A stretch of 64,000 nucleotides of DNA from Salticus scenicus. Lineage: Eukaryota; Arthropoda; Arachnida; Araneae; Salticidae. Made by a program: the position numbers and the translations under genes. The notes under the pieces are model-generated. The model saw only the letters and a program-made list of their open reading frames with translations, did no database searches and was not told the origin of the DNA. Of this stretch, positions 16,852 through 25,635 are shown piece by piece. The first letter of the stretch is position 1; the number at the start of each line of letters is the position of its first letter. The stretch spans positions 196,524,532 through 196,588,531 of the forward strand of contig OZ005661.1 of the NCBI GenBank assembly GCA_963930645.1, read 5' to 3'.

Positions 16852-16889
<38 letters not shown>

Positions 16890-16946
16890 CAAGGTTGGTT
16901 GATTGATTGATTGACTCTAGCTAGCCTATATATATCATGCTAAAGT
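16791..16946. repeat. A/T palindrome with partly mismatched arms
   Basis: ACTTTAGCACGATATATA and GGTTGGCTAGAG pair imperfectly with CTCTAGCTAGCC and ATCATGCTAAAGT around an A/T core. The right arm and its continuation (GCTGATGTACCATCACC) match the module capping the tandem block at 8,800-8,890. It lies directly upstream of the spacer gene promoter. Confidence 0.85.
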
Positions 16947-16993
16947 AACAGTTTATCTAAATTTGCTGATGTACCATCACCTCTGTCAATGCC

Positions 16994-17032
16994 TATATAT
17001 ACTGTCCCAAATATTTAGTCTTACCATTCATC
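16994..17032 (+). promoter_or_regulatory. TATATATA and CCATTCA start of the spacer gene
   Basis: TATATATA (16,994-17,001) lies 32 bases before ACCATTCATC. The ATG at 17,033 leaves a leader of only about 7 bases, the shortest in the element. Confidence 0.65.
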
Positions 17033-17506
17033 ATGCCTGCCGGTCCCAATTTGAAGAGATATGCAAACGCACTCCTACGCGACAGAACTCCGTTTTCATG
17101 TCCACGCTGCAACGTTCTCGTCTTGCCCAAAGATTATGAAAGGCATTGTAAGAATGAAATCGGCTTGAACCCCCGAAGATGCTGCGTTTGGTGCGAGGGC
17201 CGATACACATTCGTAAGCGGGGGTAAGAACGGCGCCGCTGATCATTTGCTGGAATGCTTTAGAAATTTTAGATTTAGTATGGCTGAACCTGAGCCTGAGC
17301 CTATTGAAGTGGATCCTGCTGATGAGTACGAATTTTTCGATTTCAGCCCAATGTGCGCAAAAGAAGATTTTTTCGATCATACGCGTTTCTTCATGGACGA
17401 CTGGGCCTACGGAACCCGTCTGGCCTATCGAGTTAGAGCCTCCACCCGTACCGTTTCAAGACGAAACGCTAAACTTAGCCGCCTCTTGCGTGCTGAAATA
17501 TCTTGA
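17033..17506 (+). CDS. Zinc-finger N-terminal part of the spacer protein
   Basis: This 157-codon frame starts at ATG 17,033. It has two zinc-knuckle-like groups: C23-x2-C26 with H38/C39, and C51-x2-C54 with H71 and C75, spaced like treble-clef or C2HC fingers. An acidic linker (EPEPEPIEVDPADEYE, about 84-99) follows. After about residue 125 the frame looks non-coding (many R and S) and stops at 17,506. At the same place the frame that opens at 17,304 takes on coding character. I conclude the real protein crosses frames near 17,400-17,460, either by ribosomal frameshifting, an unrecognised intron, or a damaging or sequencing indel. There is no second copy to compare. Confidence 0.7.
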   Translation: MPAGPNLKRYANALLRDRTPFSCPRCNVLVLPKDYERHCKNEIGLNPRRCCVWCEGRYTFVSGGKNGAADHLLECFRNFRFSMAEPEPEPIEVDPADEYEFFDFSPMCAKEDFFDHTRFFMDDWAYGTRLAYRVRASTRTVSRRNAKLSRLLRAEIS

Positions 17507-18527
17507 AGGCAACCTGGCGTTCATCCACGTCATGGTGCGAGCCGTAGCCTATAGGGATTTTATAAGATCCATGGATAGAGACGACGGCTTGACCCAAACC
17601 TTGCCATTTTCATGTTGGTGCGACGGCGGAAAGGAACCCAATCCCAAATTCAGGCAGCATAGGCACATGGTCGTAGTAACTCATTCAGAAGATCATTTTC
17701 ACAAGAACGTGTGGGGTGGGATCAGACCAGACGAACGACCGTATGTCGGTTACAGATGCCTGAAAAGTAAATCCATAGAGACCGCCTGGCATTTGGTTAA
17801 TACGCTGGGATATCTCAGCCGCCGCCAATCCAGCTGTAATTTTTCGTTCGAAGACCGTAAAGGGGTAGGTAACATGAACCATTTTTACATTCAAGAGACG
17901 CTGCCCAAAGATTACAGGCTGGTCCTGGTTACGCTCTGGAACGGAGGCATCCTGAAACTCATAACCCAGAACTATGCCAACATACTTCCCGATAAATTGC
18001 TCAAAGTTCCAATGGTGTTCATCAACGGAAAATATCAAATCAAAATCAAACATTTGCCAGACATAAAATTGAACCTGGTACTGCCCGTATCTAGAAATTT
18101 CAAGTCGGCTAGCAGGCGCACCCAATACTTCTTGCATCTGAACAACGGACAAAAGATGTTTTTTACGCCGGGCATGCAAACTGAACAAGATTACAAGATG
18201 TTTTACGAAGTCGTGAAAGAAGATTATTGGGAACCCAGCAGACTTCAACAAATGTGCATTCAATGCGTGATGCCCGTATTGGGACGATGCAAAGGGATAG
18301 AGGCCGAAATGAAAAAAATGAAAGAGAGTTACGAAAATAATATCAGGGAACTGAGAGAAATGCTGCAAATCCAAAAATTGGAATATTTGGAAATTATTTA
18401 TAATTTACACGTGAACGAAATTGCTAGCCTGAAAGAGGCAATGGAAAGGCTGAAAGCAGAAATGACTATCTTGAAAACTGAAAATGATAGTTTGAAACAC
18501 AGATTGTCCAAGTACGAAGAAATTTAA
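17304..18527 (+). CDS. Main domain of the spacer protein, possibly Rep-like, with coiled coil
   Basis: The open frame runs from 17,304. Its first 40 or so codons overlap the zinc-finger frame and do not look coding; from about 17,430 (PIELEPPPVPFQDE) it does. The body has an HRHMVVVT segment (HRH at 17,658-17,666) and, 50 codons on, LGYLSRR (Tyr at 17,811). H-x-H plus a downstream Y-x-x-R/K is the layout of HUH replication nucleases, but the fit is loose and no helicase follows. The last 75 residues (from about 18,300) are a strong coiled coil. No family is recognised with certainty. A role in replication or DNA recognition is a guess. It is followed by the inner 28-bp repeat. Confidence 0.65.
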   Translation: MKWILLMSTNFSISAQCAQKKIFSIIRVSSWTTGPTEPVWPIELEPPPVPFQDETLNLAASCVLKYLEGNLAFIHVMVRAVAYRDFIRSMDRDDGLTQTLPFSCWCDGGKEPNPKFRQHRHMVVVTHSEDHFHKNVWGGIRPDERPYVGYRCLKSKSIETAWHLVNTLGYLSRRQSSCNFSFEDRKGVGNMNHFYIQETLPKDYRLVLVTLWNGGILKLITQNYANILPDKLLKVPMVFINGKYQIKIKHLPDIKLNLVLPVSRNFKSASRRTQYFLHLNNGQKMFFTPGMQTEQDYKMFYEVVKEDYWEPSRLQQMCIQCVMPVLGRCKGIEAEMKKMKESYENNIRELREMLQIQKLEYLEIIYNLHVNEIASLKEAMERLKAEMTILKTENDSLKHRLSKYEEI

Positions 18528-18530
18528 ACA

Positions 18531-18558
18531 GTGTATCGACTCAGTGTATCGACTCAGT
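18531..18558. repeat. 28-bp inner inverted repeat, right copy
   Basis: Two tandem copies of GTGTATCGACTCAGT, the inverse of 16,599-16,626. It begins 4 bases past the stop of the spacer gene. From 18,559 to 18,735 I see only gene-free DNA with GGGGTCA/GGGATCA echoes. Confidence 0.85.
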
Positions 18559-18997
18559 TCATGGGGGGTCATAACCTTTTCCTTGGGATCAATAACCTCT
18601 TCGTTCGGGGTCAAGGTCAAAATCTCTAAGAAGTCTAACGAAAACCAGAGGATCTGAAGCTTGGACGAGCCCAAAACGTAGTACCGAGACAGATCTGACT
18701 TGAAGGAAACGCTCTATTTTTCTAAATCAAAGTGGCTCCCCCAAAGTCCTTCTCGTTGTGTAACTCAGATTCTTACTAAAATTCTAGTCTGCCAGATTTA
18801 GTTTAAAAAAATTTCATTTGGGCCTTAGAAAAATCCGCTGATATTTTTTACCAACGACCAAACTCAGATCAGCTAAGATTTTAAGCTAAAAAATACCTAA
18901 TCTGGGTTCAGCCAGTTGGGAAGACAATTTGGGTTCTTCTTTTTAGCACCGAAATTAATCTCGGTTATATCACTTTTTGATCCGATGATATTTACTA

Positions 18998-19042
18998 GTC
19001 ACATGACCACACCCACTCTTAAAATAAAACCAACCAACCAAC

Positions 19043-19111
<69 letters not shown>

Positions 19112-19149
19112 GTTGGTTGGTTGGTTTATTTCAAGAGTGGTCAATTGAC
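18998..19149. repeat. Extended A/T palindrome, mirror of 16,165-16,303
   Basis: GTCACATGACC, AAAACCAACCAACC, long A and T runs, GGTTGGTTTATTTCAAGAG. The core is longer than in the left arm. Confidence 0.9.
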
Positions 19150-19820
19150 TTTAAAACTTAACACACTTCCTACATATATCCACTTTTGAAGTTTATAATT
19201 TTAAATTTTTACAATATGGGCTCTCTACGTCTTTCAGATTTCACCTGTTCAGTAAGCCGATTCTATTAAGGTCTCTTGGATGGATTAACATTTAAAATGA
19301 TGCCATAGACTGGGCCGCTACTTTTAAGCTTTTCATTTGTCGCTTTGTCATTGTATCTTGTAAATATTATTTTTACAATATGGGCTGCTACTGCTAAGCA
19401 TGGCCCAGAGTTCAATGGTTACGTTTATGGCTCAGCTCGTTTAAATTTTGCCTGCTAAGCGATGCCCCGTTTTCAATTGCCAGGTCTTCGTTTGACATGG
19501 CACCTGTTTCAGATACAGGACTCAGTTTTATCATGACCTCTTGCATAGCTGATCCACGTTTAACCAGTCAAAATTGAAAGGCTACTATGGCTTAGATAAA
19601 TTTTAAAGGGAAAGGGTTATGGACTCAGTTCAAACATCTAATTGCTACGAATGGCTTGGATGGCTAAGCGATTCACGTTTAAGATAGACATGATCAAAAT
19701 TAACAGGTTTCATTTAAAATGAGGCTTTGAAACTTAGCCTTTGAATAAAAACATGATAGGATTAAATTGAAAAGTTAATCTTGATAAATGAAAAGTGATG
19801 AACGAGGAAACAAATATATA
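19150..19820. other. Gene-free stretch, mirror of 15,493-16,164
   Basis: Inverse of the corresponding left-arm stretch. No supported gene or promoter. Confidence 0.4.
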
Positions 19821-19841
19821 TCAACTAACCAACCAACCTTG

Positions 19842-19899
<58 letters not shown>

Positions 19900-19921
19900 C
19901 AAGGTTGGTTGGTTGGTTGAT
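19821..19921. repeat. A/T palindrome, mirror of 15,394-15,492
   Basis: TCAACTAACCAACCAACC, A and T runs, GGTTGGTTGGTTGATT. Confidence 0.9.
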
Positions 19922-20037
19922 TTTAATGTGACTTAGATGGACTTTTATAAAGTATTGTCATGTGTCACTTTCTAATTAATCTGATAAAATTTACAAGTTA
20001 TTTTTTTACAAATCCAATATTGGTAGCATTTTGATTT

Positions 20038-20130
20038 AAAAAAATGGGTCAAACGAGGCTTCCATTGTAAAGATAAGTCATACTGACAAATCTAAACATG
20101 AGGAAGCCTCGTTTGACCCAATTTTTTTTT
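20038..20130 (-). terminator. Outer 3' hairpin of the 560-residue gene
   Basis: Inverse of 15,186-15,278: GGGTCAAACGAGGCTTCC stem with A and T runs, next to CCAATATTGG at about 20,014. Confidence 0.8.
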
Positions 20131-20206
20131 AAATATTTTTTTATTGTTCTGATAAAATTTACAAGTTATTTTTTTTTCAATACCAATATTGGTAGCATTT
20201 TGATTT

Positions 20207-20298
20207 AAAAAAAATGGGTCAAACGAGGCTTCCATCGTAAAGATAAGTCATAATGACAAATCTAAACATGAGGAAGCCTCGTTTGACCCAAATTTTTT
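20207..20298 (-). terminator. Inner 3' hairpin of the 560-residue gene
   Basis: Inverse of 15,018-15,109. It is the first of the tandem pair after the stop at 20,320. Confidence 0.8.
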
Positions 20299-20319
20299 AA
20301 ATTTTACATATTTTTATAG

Positions 20320-22002
20320 TTACATAAAATCTGGCAGTTCAAAGCCTGACTGAATCTCCAGCGGTTCCATAGTATACTGTATAGTTGATGGCGTCATAAG
20401 ATCATCCATCAACGAGTCTAGCGTATCCGCTGGCATGGATAAAGGCGTACATAAAATATTATCAAGCTCATCCAGTTCAGTTTGCACCTCTGACCTTTCA
20501 ATAGTAGGCCATCCATAAAAATATTCTGGATTTTCAATGGGCTCAGGATTTTCAATGGGTTCACGATCTTCAACGGGACATATCTCAGGATTTTCAATGG
20601 GGCATATCTCAGGACTTTCAATGGATTCAGGATTTTCAATAGGCTCTGAACATATCTCAGGATTTTCAATGGGACATATCTCGGGATTTTCAATGGGTTC
20701 AGGATCTTCAACAGGCTCTGGACATATCTCAGGACTTTCAATGGGTTCAGGACTTTCAATGGGTTCAGGACTTTCAATGGGTGCTGGACGTTTAAAAACT
20801 GGCTCAGGTGGGCATTTAAACACTGGCTCTGTATTTGTGGCCACCTCCTTGAAAGATGGCTTATGTTTCTTGGCACTCTTGGGAATTGTCTCAGCCTTCC
20901 GTTTTACCGATTTAATTCTCATGTCAAGTCCAGGTAGATCTGGTCCGTAGGGGCGTACGAAGTTATTGTCGGGGCGATCTGTCAAGTTTTTCCAGTCCTT
21001 AAAAGTCAGAGACTTGTATTGGGCTGCAAAGTTTGTTGTTATGACTATTGGTCTTCTGTCCACAGGAAAATAGATCTCTGGCTCTGGTTCTTGGGACGAC
21101 TCTTGAGATGATTCAGGAAAATAGATCTCTGGCTCTGAGATTGGAGACGTTGGCTTATCAAAATATTTAGATGTTATTCTAGCGACTTCAGTACTCATTT
21201 CTACGGGAGAGTCGTCTTCATCATCTATATGCTGTATCATGGGCGTTGGTACGGATATGTCGTACATACCATCTATTTTTGTTATGCGTTCTACCAAAGG
21301 ATTTTTGGTTTCGAAGCCCAACTCTAAATTCTCTGGCACAATGTCCAAACTGAAAAAGTTTTTTTGAGTCGTAAACAGAATGTATGTGGTCCCAGCAGGC
21401 ACCTTGTAACTGGAGTCGGCAATCAATATGAAACGGTCGTAGTAATGGAGCTTGTCGCCAGCAAAGTATCTGTTGTCCGGTTTTACTCGTGTCTCGCCAG
21501 GACGCCTCACAAAGAACAGGAATGGCACGTTCAAAGTCTGTATGATATGGGCGCATCCTCGTCCGACGGTTCGCTGACCAAACGTAAAGTAGGACTTTAC
21601 AAGAAACTGATTGTTGGGGCACTTGAAACCAATTCTCACGTCGGCGTTGGTTCTGTTGGCTTCGCTGGGGGGTCTTTTATATCGGTTCATCAGAGTGCTC
21701 CATTTAATCTCCTGAGGTCTCAGCGGATAGTTTGTCTTGGCCTCTCTGCCTATGGCTGGGATTGTATTCGTTATCTTGTCCGTCAGAGTACGTTTTTTGA
21801 ATTCAATCTTCAAATCGGACGTCATGTATAGACAGAATACGCAAATCTTGCCTTCACCGATCATGGTTTGGAAGTGTGGATATTCTTCCAATTTCTTAAC
21901 GGTAGGCGAAAGGTTTTTGGGAAACAGCTCGATAACCCCAAAACGGTTTCGTAGCGAGTTTACCGCTTTAAGCTTCTTCAGAGAGCATTGAGCTTTATAC
22001 AT
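20320..22002 (-). CDS. Putative nuclear regulator, right-arm copy (560 residues)
   Basis: Same protein as the left-arm 554-residue copy, starting at ATG 22,002. The only visible protein difference is one extra six-residue PIESPE repeat in the Pro/Glu region, an 18-bp slippage event. The globular N-domain, basic stretch and acidic tail are unchanged. Upstream are the same ATCCTGT cluster and TATATAAG box, and downstream the same pair of hairpins. Both copies look intact, so dosage or arm homogenisation has kept them alike. Confidence 0.8.
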   Translation of the reverse strand: MYKAQCSLKKLKAVNSLRNRFGVIELFPKNLSPTVKKLEEYPHFQTMIGEGKICVFCLYMTSDLKIEFKKRTLTDKITNTIPAIGREAKTNYPLRPQEIKWSTLMNRYKRPPSEANRTNADVRIGFKCPNNQFLVKSYFTFGQRTVGRGCAHIIQTLNVPFLFFVRRPGETRVKPDNRYFAGDKLHYYDRFILIADSSYKVPAGTTYILFTTQKNFFSLDIVPENLELGFETKNPLVERITKIDGMYDISVPTPMIQHIDDEDDSPVEMSTEVARITSKYFDKPTSPISEPEIYFPESSQESSQEPEPEIYFPVDRRPIVITTNFAAQYKSLTFKDWKNLTDRPDNNFVRPYGPDLPGLDMRIKSVKRKAETIPKSAKKHKPSFKEVATNTEPVFKCPPEPVFKRPAPIESPEPIESPEPIESPEICPEPVEDPEPIENPEICPIENPEICSEPIENPESIESPEICPIENPEICPVEDREPIENPEPIENPEYFYGWPTIERSEVQTELDELDNILCTPLSMPADTLDSLMDDLMTPSTIQYTMEPLEIQSGFELPDFM

Positions 22003-22328
22003 ATTGGTAGTTTAAAGCTCCGAAGAGAGAATGGCTATTCGATCAAATGCCAGAGCTTATATAGTCAATCTGAAGGATATTGCATAAGTCAGTTTCTACG
22101 AAAACAGGATAAGATAAGGCTTATTATAGAGTCGCTGGACGCGGAAACAGGATATTGTCAATCTGAAGACAGGATATTGCATAAGTCAGTTTCTACGAAA
22201 ACAGGATGAGCTATTTATAGAATTATTGTCGCTAAACGCGGAAACAGGATATTGTATAACTCATTTGCTATGAAACAGGATGCATTTTTATAGACGCAGA
22301 TAAGCATTGCTGGACAATGATAGTGTAT
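22003..22328 (-). promoter_or_regulatory. ACAGGAT cluster and promoter, mirror of 13,006-13,331
   Basis: ACAGGAT motifs as AACAGGATAAG, GACAGGATATTG and AACAGGATGAG, then the TATATAAG box on the minus strand near 22,063 and a CATTCT start near 22,032. Confidence 0.7.
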
Positions 22329-22387
22329 ACACTTTAACATGATATATATAGGTTAGCTAGAGTCAATCAACCAATCAACCAACCTTG

Positions 22388-22448
<61 letters not shown>

Positions 22449-22507
22449 CAAGGTTGGTTGATTGGTTGATTGACTCTAGCTAACCTATATATATCATGTT
22501 AAAGTGT
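22329..22507. repeat. Extended A/T palindrome, mirror of 12,841-13,005
   Basis: ACACTTTAACATGATATATA to CATGTTAAAGTGT around longer A and T runs. Confidence 0.9.
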
Positions 22508-22761
22508 CTTTGGCCGATTTCTATAATTTTTTCAAGATACTATTTTTTTTTGGACTTTGCAATTTTCAAAGTTTATCATTTCAATTTTATAGTTTTTGAT
22601 TTGAAAATAATATTTTTTTGCCAAACTGTTTTAAGTTAGCGTTTATATAAAAATATATATCTCCAAGACTTCAGTTATAAAAATATCCATTCAAATTCTT
22701 AAGTCAAAAATCTTAAGTCAAAATCTTAAACGCATCCAATATTGGCAATATAATTGTTACA

Positions 22762-22833
22762 AAAAAAACGGGTCGAACGAAGTGTCAAAGACAGTAATCT
22801 GCCATGAGACACTTCGTTCGACCCGATTTTTTT
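22762..22833 (-). terminator. 3' hairpin of the proline-rich gene, right copy
   Basis: CGGGTCGAACGAAGTGTC stem, mirror of 12,515-12,587, next to CCAATATTGG at about 22,736. From 22,508 to 22,735 I see AT-rich gene-free DNA. Confidence 0.85.
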
Positions 22834-22848
22834 ATAAATCGTTTGGGC

Positions 22849-23469
22849 TTAAACCCAACAGTAATTTTTCCTGACCTCTGTTTGTATGTGGCTATAGCAT
22901 TTGCCATCTCTCAGATCGACGATTGACTTGAGAACGACTATGCCCTGCTGTCTTCGAATTCTAGGATCTTCAAAGCCAGCAGTTTTTAGTTTAGGCCGTA
23001 CCACGAAATCTATCTTCGGTGGAGGCTTCCAAGGGCGATAAACTGTTACTTTGGACGGGTCTTCTGAAATTGGAGATTTTGGTAGCGGGCTTAATAGCGT
23101 TGGTACTTTAAAATACATCATCTCTGACATGGGTATTGAAATTTGAACTGGATCAGGTGTGGGAACTGGATCAGGCTTAGGTGTGGGAACTGGATCAGGC
23201 TTAGGTGCGGGAACTGGATCAGGCTTAGGTGCTGGTGCTGGTTTTTGAATGAGAACTGGAGCCGGTTTTTGAATGAGAGCCGGTTTAGGTGTGGGAGCTG
23301 GCTTAGGTTTGGGAATAATGGCTGGAGCTGGCATTTTCATAGAACGGTCATAATTACATATTAGCTCACAAGATATGCGAGGGGTGTTCAATACGTTCCA
23401 TTGCGGTATTATGACACAGTCGCAATCAACTCGTTCGTCCGTCAGAGAGTCAAATGAAAGAGTGGCCAT
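22849..23469 (-). CDS. Proline-rich repeat protein, right-arm copy
   Basis: 206 residues starting at ATG 23,469, identical in protein to the left-arm copy including the number of PKPDPVP units. It has the same TATAAATA/CATTCTG promoter and the same 3' hairpin. Function unknown. Confidence 0.75.
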   Translation of the reverse strand: MATLSFDSLTDERVDCDCVIIPQWNVLNTPRISCELICNYDRSMKMPAPAIIPKPKPAPTPKPALIQKPAPVLIQKPAPAPKPDPVPAPKPDPVPTPKPDPVPTPDPVQISIPMSEMMYFKVPTLLSPLPKSPISEDPSKVTVYRPWKPPPKIDFVVRPKLKTAGFEDPRIRRQQGIVVLKSIVDLRDGKCYSHIQTEVRKNYCWV

Positions 23470-23697
23470 TTCAAAAAGCAGAGGGTCAGAATGAATAAGC
23501 TGAGGCGAGAGGCCGGTATTTATACTCTGGCGAGCGGATGCATGATATCTGATAAGGCTCGACCGGATGACCTTTTAGATTATCGCTTAGAGAGGATGTC
23601 CTGTTGCTATCGGCGAGGGTTACATAATATCCTGCCATTAAACTTGAAACAACCGTTGCTGGCAAAGACTGAGATAGACTGATGAAGTGGCACGTCA
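23470..23697 (-). promoter_or_regulatory. Promoter of the proline-rich gene, right copy
   Basis: On the minus strand TATAAATA (about 23,524-23,517) precedes CATTCTG (about 23,492). GGATGTCCTGTTG and AATATCCTGCC are ACAGGAT variants. Confidence 0.7.
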
Positions 23698-23840
23698 GCG
23701 ATACTATATATAGAGACTGTAATCAACCAACCAACCAACCTTGAAAAAAAAAAAAAAAAAAAAAAAAAATTTTTTTTTTTTTTTTTTTTTTTTTCAAGGT
23801 TGGTTGGTTGGTTGATTACAGTCTCTATATATAGTATCGC
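23698..23840. repeat. Extended A/T palindrome, mirror of 11,512-11,650
   Basis: GCGATACTATATATAGAGAC to AGTATCGC around A and T runs. From 23,841 to 24,311 I see the gene-free mirror of 11,041-11,511. Confidence 0.9.
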
Positions 23841-24311
23841 TAACATGACTACACGCTCATTGTGTCTCGACATTTGCCAGCAACGGTCGTCTAGTCACTA
23901 TGTCTCGTAATGGGTTTGCAGCAAGACTAGAGAGTTAGATTTTTCTATAAAAGCCTATGATCTATTCTGATTTCATGAAAACCTGCAATATCTTGTCATT
24001 TGTCAGACAAAAGTCTTGTTTTCAAAGCCAATATTGTATAAATTACGCTATTTTATCCTATTTTAAAGGAAGTGGGTCAGGAGCGAGTTTATGCATGACC
24101 GTACTGTAGAAGAAATAAATTCCACTCCCACCCACCCTAATAGATATACTATATATATATACTATATATAGACTGTAGCGCCATCTACAATGATTAGCTA
24201 AAGAAATATAGCTTTAGTAGCCAACTTAGAAATATAGCTTTAACGGCCAACTTAGAACTGTAGCAGCCAACTTAGAAATATCTTTAGAAAAATAACTTTA
24301 AAAACCAACCA

Positions 24312-24381
24312 ACAGAATGAATGTAGCTTGAGTACGGAGCCGCTATTTATACTAAATATAAATCAACTAATCAACCAACCA

Positions 24382-24419
<38 letters not shown>

Positions 24420-24512
24420 TTTTTTTTTTTTTTTTTTTCAGATGGTTGGTTGATTAGTTGATTTATATTTAGTATAAATAGCGGCTCCGTACTCAAGCTA
24501 CATTCATTCTGT
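24312..24512. repeat. Palindrome containing the RNA ligase promoter, right copy
   Basis: The rightward half has TATAAATA (24,473) and, 33 bases on, the CATTCATTCTGTC start of the ligase gene. The leftward half has the same pair facing away. Confidence 0.9.
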
Positions 24513-24590
24513 CTTCATACTCATTGAAATAGCTTATTAGATATTTTCTAGTCTGACCAGACAATACGTCCTGTTTCTAATTTATTTACG

Positions 24591-25433
24591 ATGGCTCTTA
24601 TCAAGTACCACGAGATCACAAGCCAAATTTATTCGGGCATACCTTTAATAGCTACCGAAAAATTGGATGGCTCTAATATCGGTATTGGCTACGTGAAGAA
24701 TACGTTCAGGATACAATCTAGAAACGTTGTGCTAGATGAAAAGACACGCCTTTTTAACTTGAACGCAATCTTGGAACCGCTGTCGGAAAAGGTACGGCTT
24801 ATCAAAGACATTTTACATGACAATTTTATCATTTATGGAGAAGTATTCGGAAGCCACATGAAGAGAATAACCTATCGTGACTTTGAATCCGAAGCAGTAT
24901 TCGGTAGCAAGACTGTCTTTTTTCGGGCCTTCGACATCTACCAACTGGATTCAGATACGTTTATGAAGTATAGCGACGCCGTGAACATTTTCCAGCGAGT
25001 GAAGCTACCCCACGTACCCATCTTAGATTTAGATTACCAAACGATAGGGGATCTGTACGAAAAAGTTGAAACGTATCCCAGCGCTTATGCAGAGTGTCCG
25101 CTAGAAGGATTTGTCATGAAGGCCGACGCCGAAGAATCTCCACGCTCTAGGAACATTTTTAAGGTTAAGCGTAAGCAGTTCAACGAACAAGCTCTGAACA
25201 AGTACAAGATCAAAAATTATGTAAATTATAATAGATACCTATCTGCGTACTCCAAAATCGGCGAAGACTTTGAAAAAATCAAAGAAGAAATGGTGAGCGA
25301 TTCGCTAAAAGATATAATTTCAGTCTATGAAAAGGACTGCAGCTATGACTTGGACTCGATTCGTAGAGAGATTGAAAACGAGGCGGATAAGCTTATAAAG
25401 AAGTTTTCTAGATCAAAGATGATAACTAAATAA
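24591..25433 (+). CDS. Rnl2-family RNA ligase, right-arm copy
   Basis: 280 residues starting at ATG 24,591, identical in protein to the left-arm copy. It retains the KLDGSN nucleophile motif (K24), E84 of YGEVFG, FDIY, EGFVMK and FKVKRKQF. An A/T palindrome follows 30 bases past the stop instead of a GC hairpin. Two intact catalytic copies in one element point to recent selection or recent duplication. Confidence 0.92.
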   Translation: MALIKYHEITSQIYSGIPLIATEKLDGSNIGIGYVKNTFRIQSRNVVLDEKTRLFNLNAILEPLSEKVRLIKDILHDNFIIYGEVFGSHMKRITYRDFESEAVFGSKTVFFRAFDIYQLDSDTFMKYSDAVNIFQRVKLPHVPILDLDYQTIGDLYEKVETYPSAYAECPLEGFVMKADAEESPRSRNIFKVKRKQFNEQALNKYKIKNYVNYNRYLSAYSKIGEDFEKIKEEMVSDSLKDIISVYEKDCSYDLDSIRREIENEADKLIKKFSRSKMITK

Positions 25434-25462
25434 ACAACTAACTTGAAAAAAAAAATAAATAA

Positions 25463-25482
25463 CAATCAACCAACCAACTGAG

Positions 25483-25513
<31 letters not shown>

Positions 25514-25535
25514 TTTTTTTTTTTTTTTTTTTTTT
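25463..25535. repeat. A/T palindrome, mirror of 9,796-9,881
   Basis: CAATCAACCAACCAACTGAG followed by A and T runs. The far flank is CATGCCACGCC. Confidence 0.85.
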
Positions 25536-25562
25536 ACATGCCACGCCTACTCATGGATATTC

Positions 25563-25635
25563 TATATAAATAGTGGTTCCGTACTCAAGCTACCATCATT
25601 CTGTCCTCTGTTTATTGAAAGATCATAGCGCAATC
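25563..25635 (+). promoter_or_regulatory. TATATAAATA and CATTCTG start of gene D, right copy
   Basis: TATATAAATA (25,563-25,572), CCGTACTCAAGCTA, and TCATTCTGTCC at about 25,596. The leader to ATG 25,636 is about 38 bases. Confidence 0.7.

Larger units (their letters stand above)
16566..18735. other. Unique spacer between the inverted arms
   Basis: This 2,170-base segment is the only part of the 29.6 kb structure that is not mirrored. It contains one transcription unit (17,033-18,527), an A/T palindrome of mixed arms, and a small inner inverted repeat of 28 bp at its edges. The presence of a gene-bearing spacer argues against a fold-back sequencing artefact. Confidence 0.9.
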
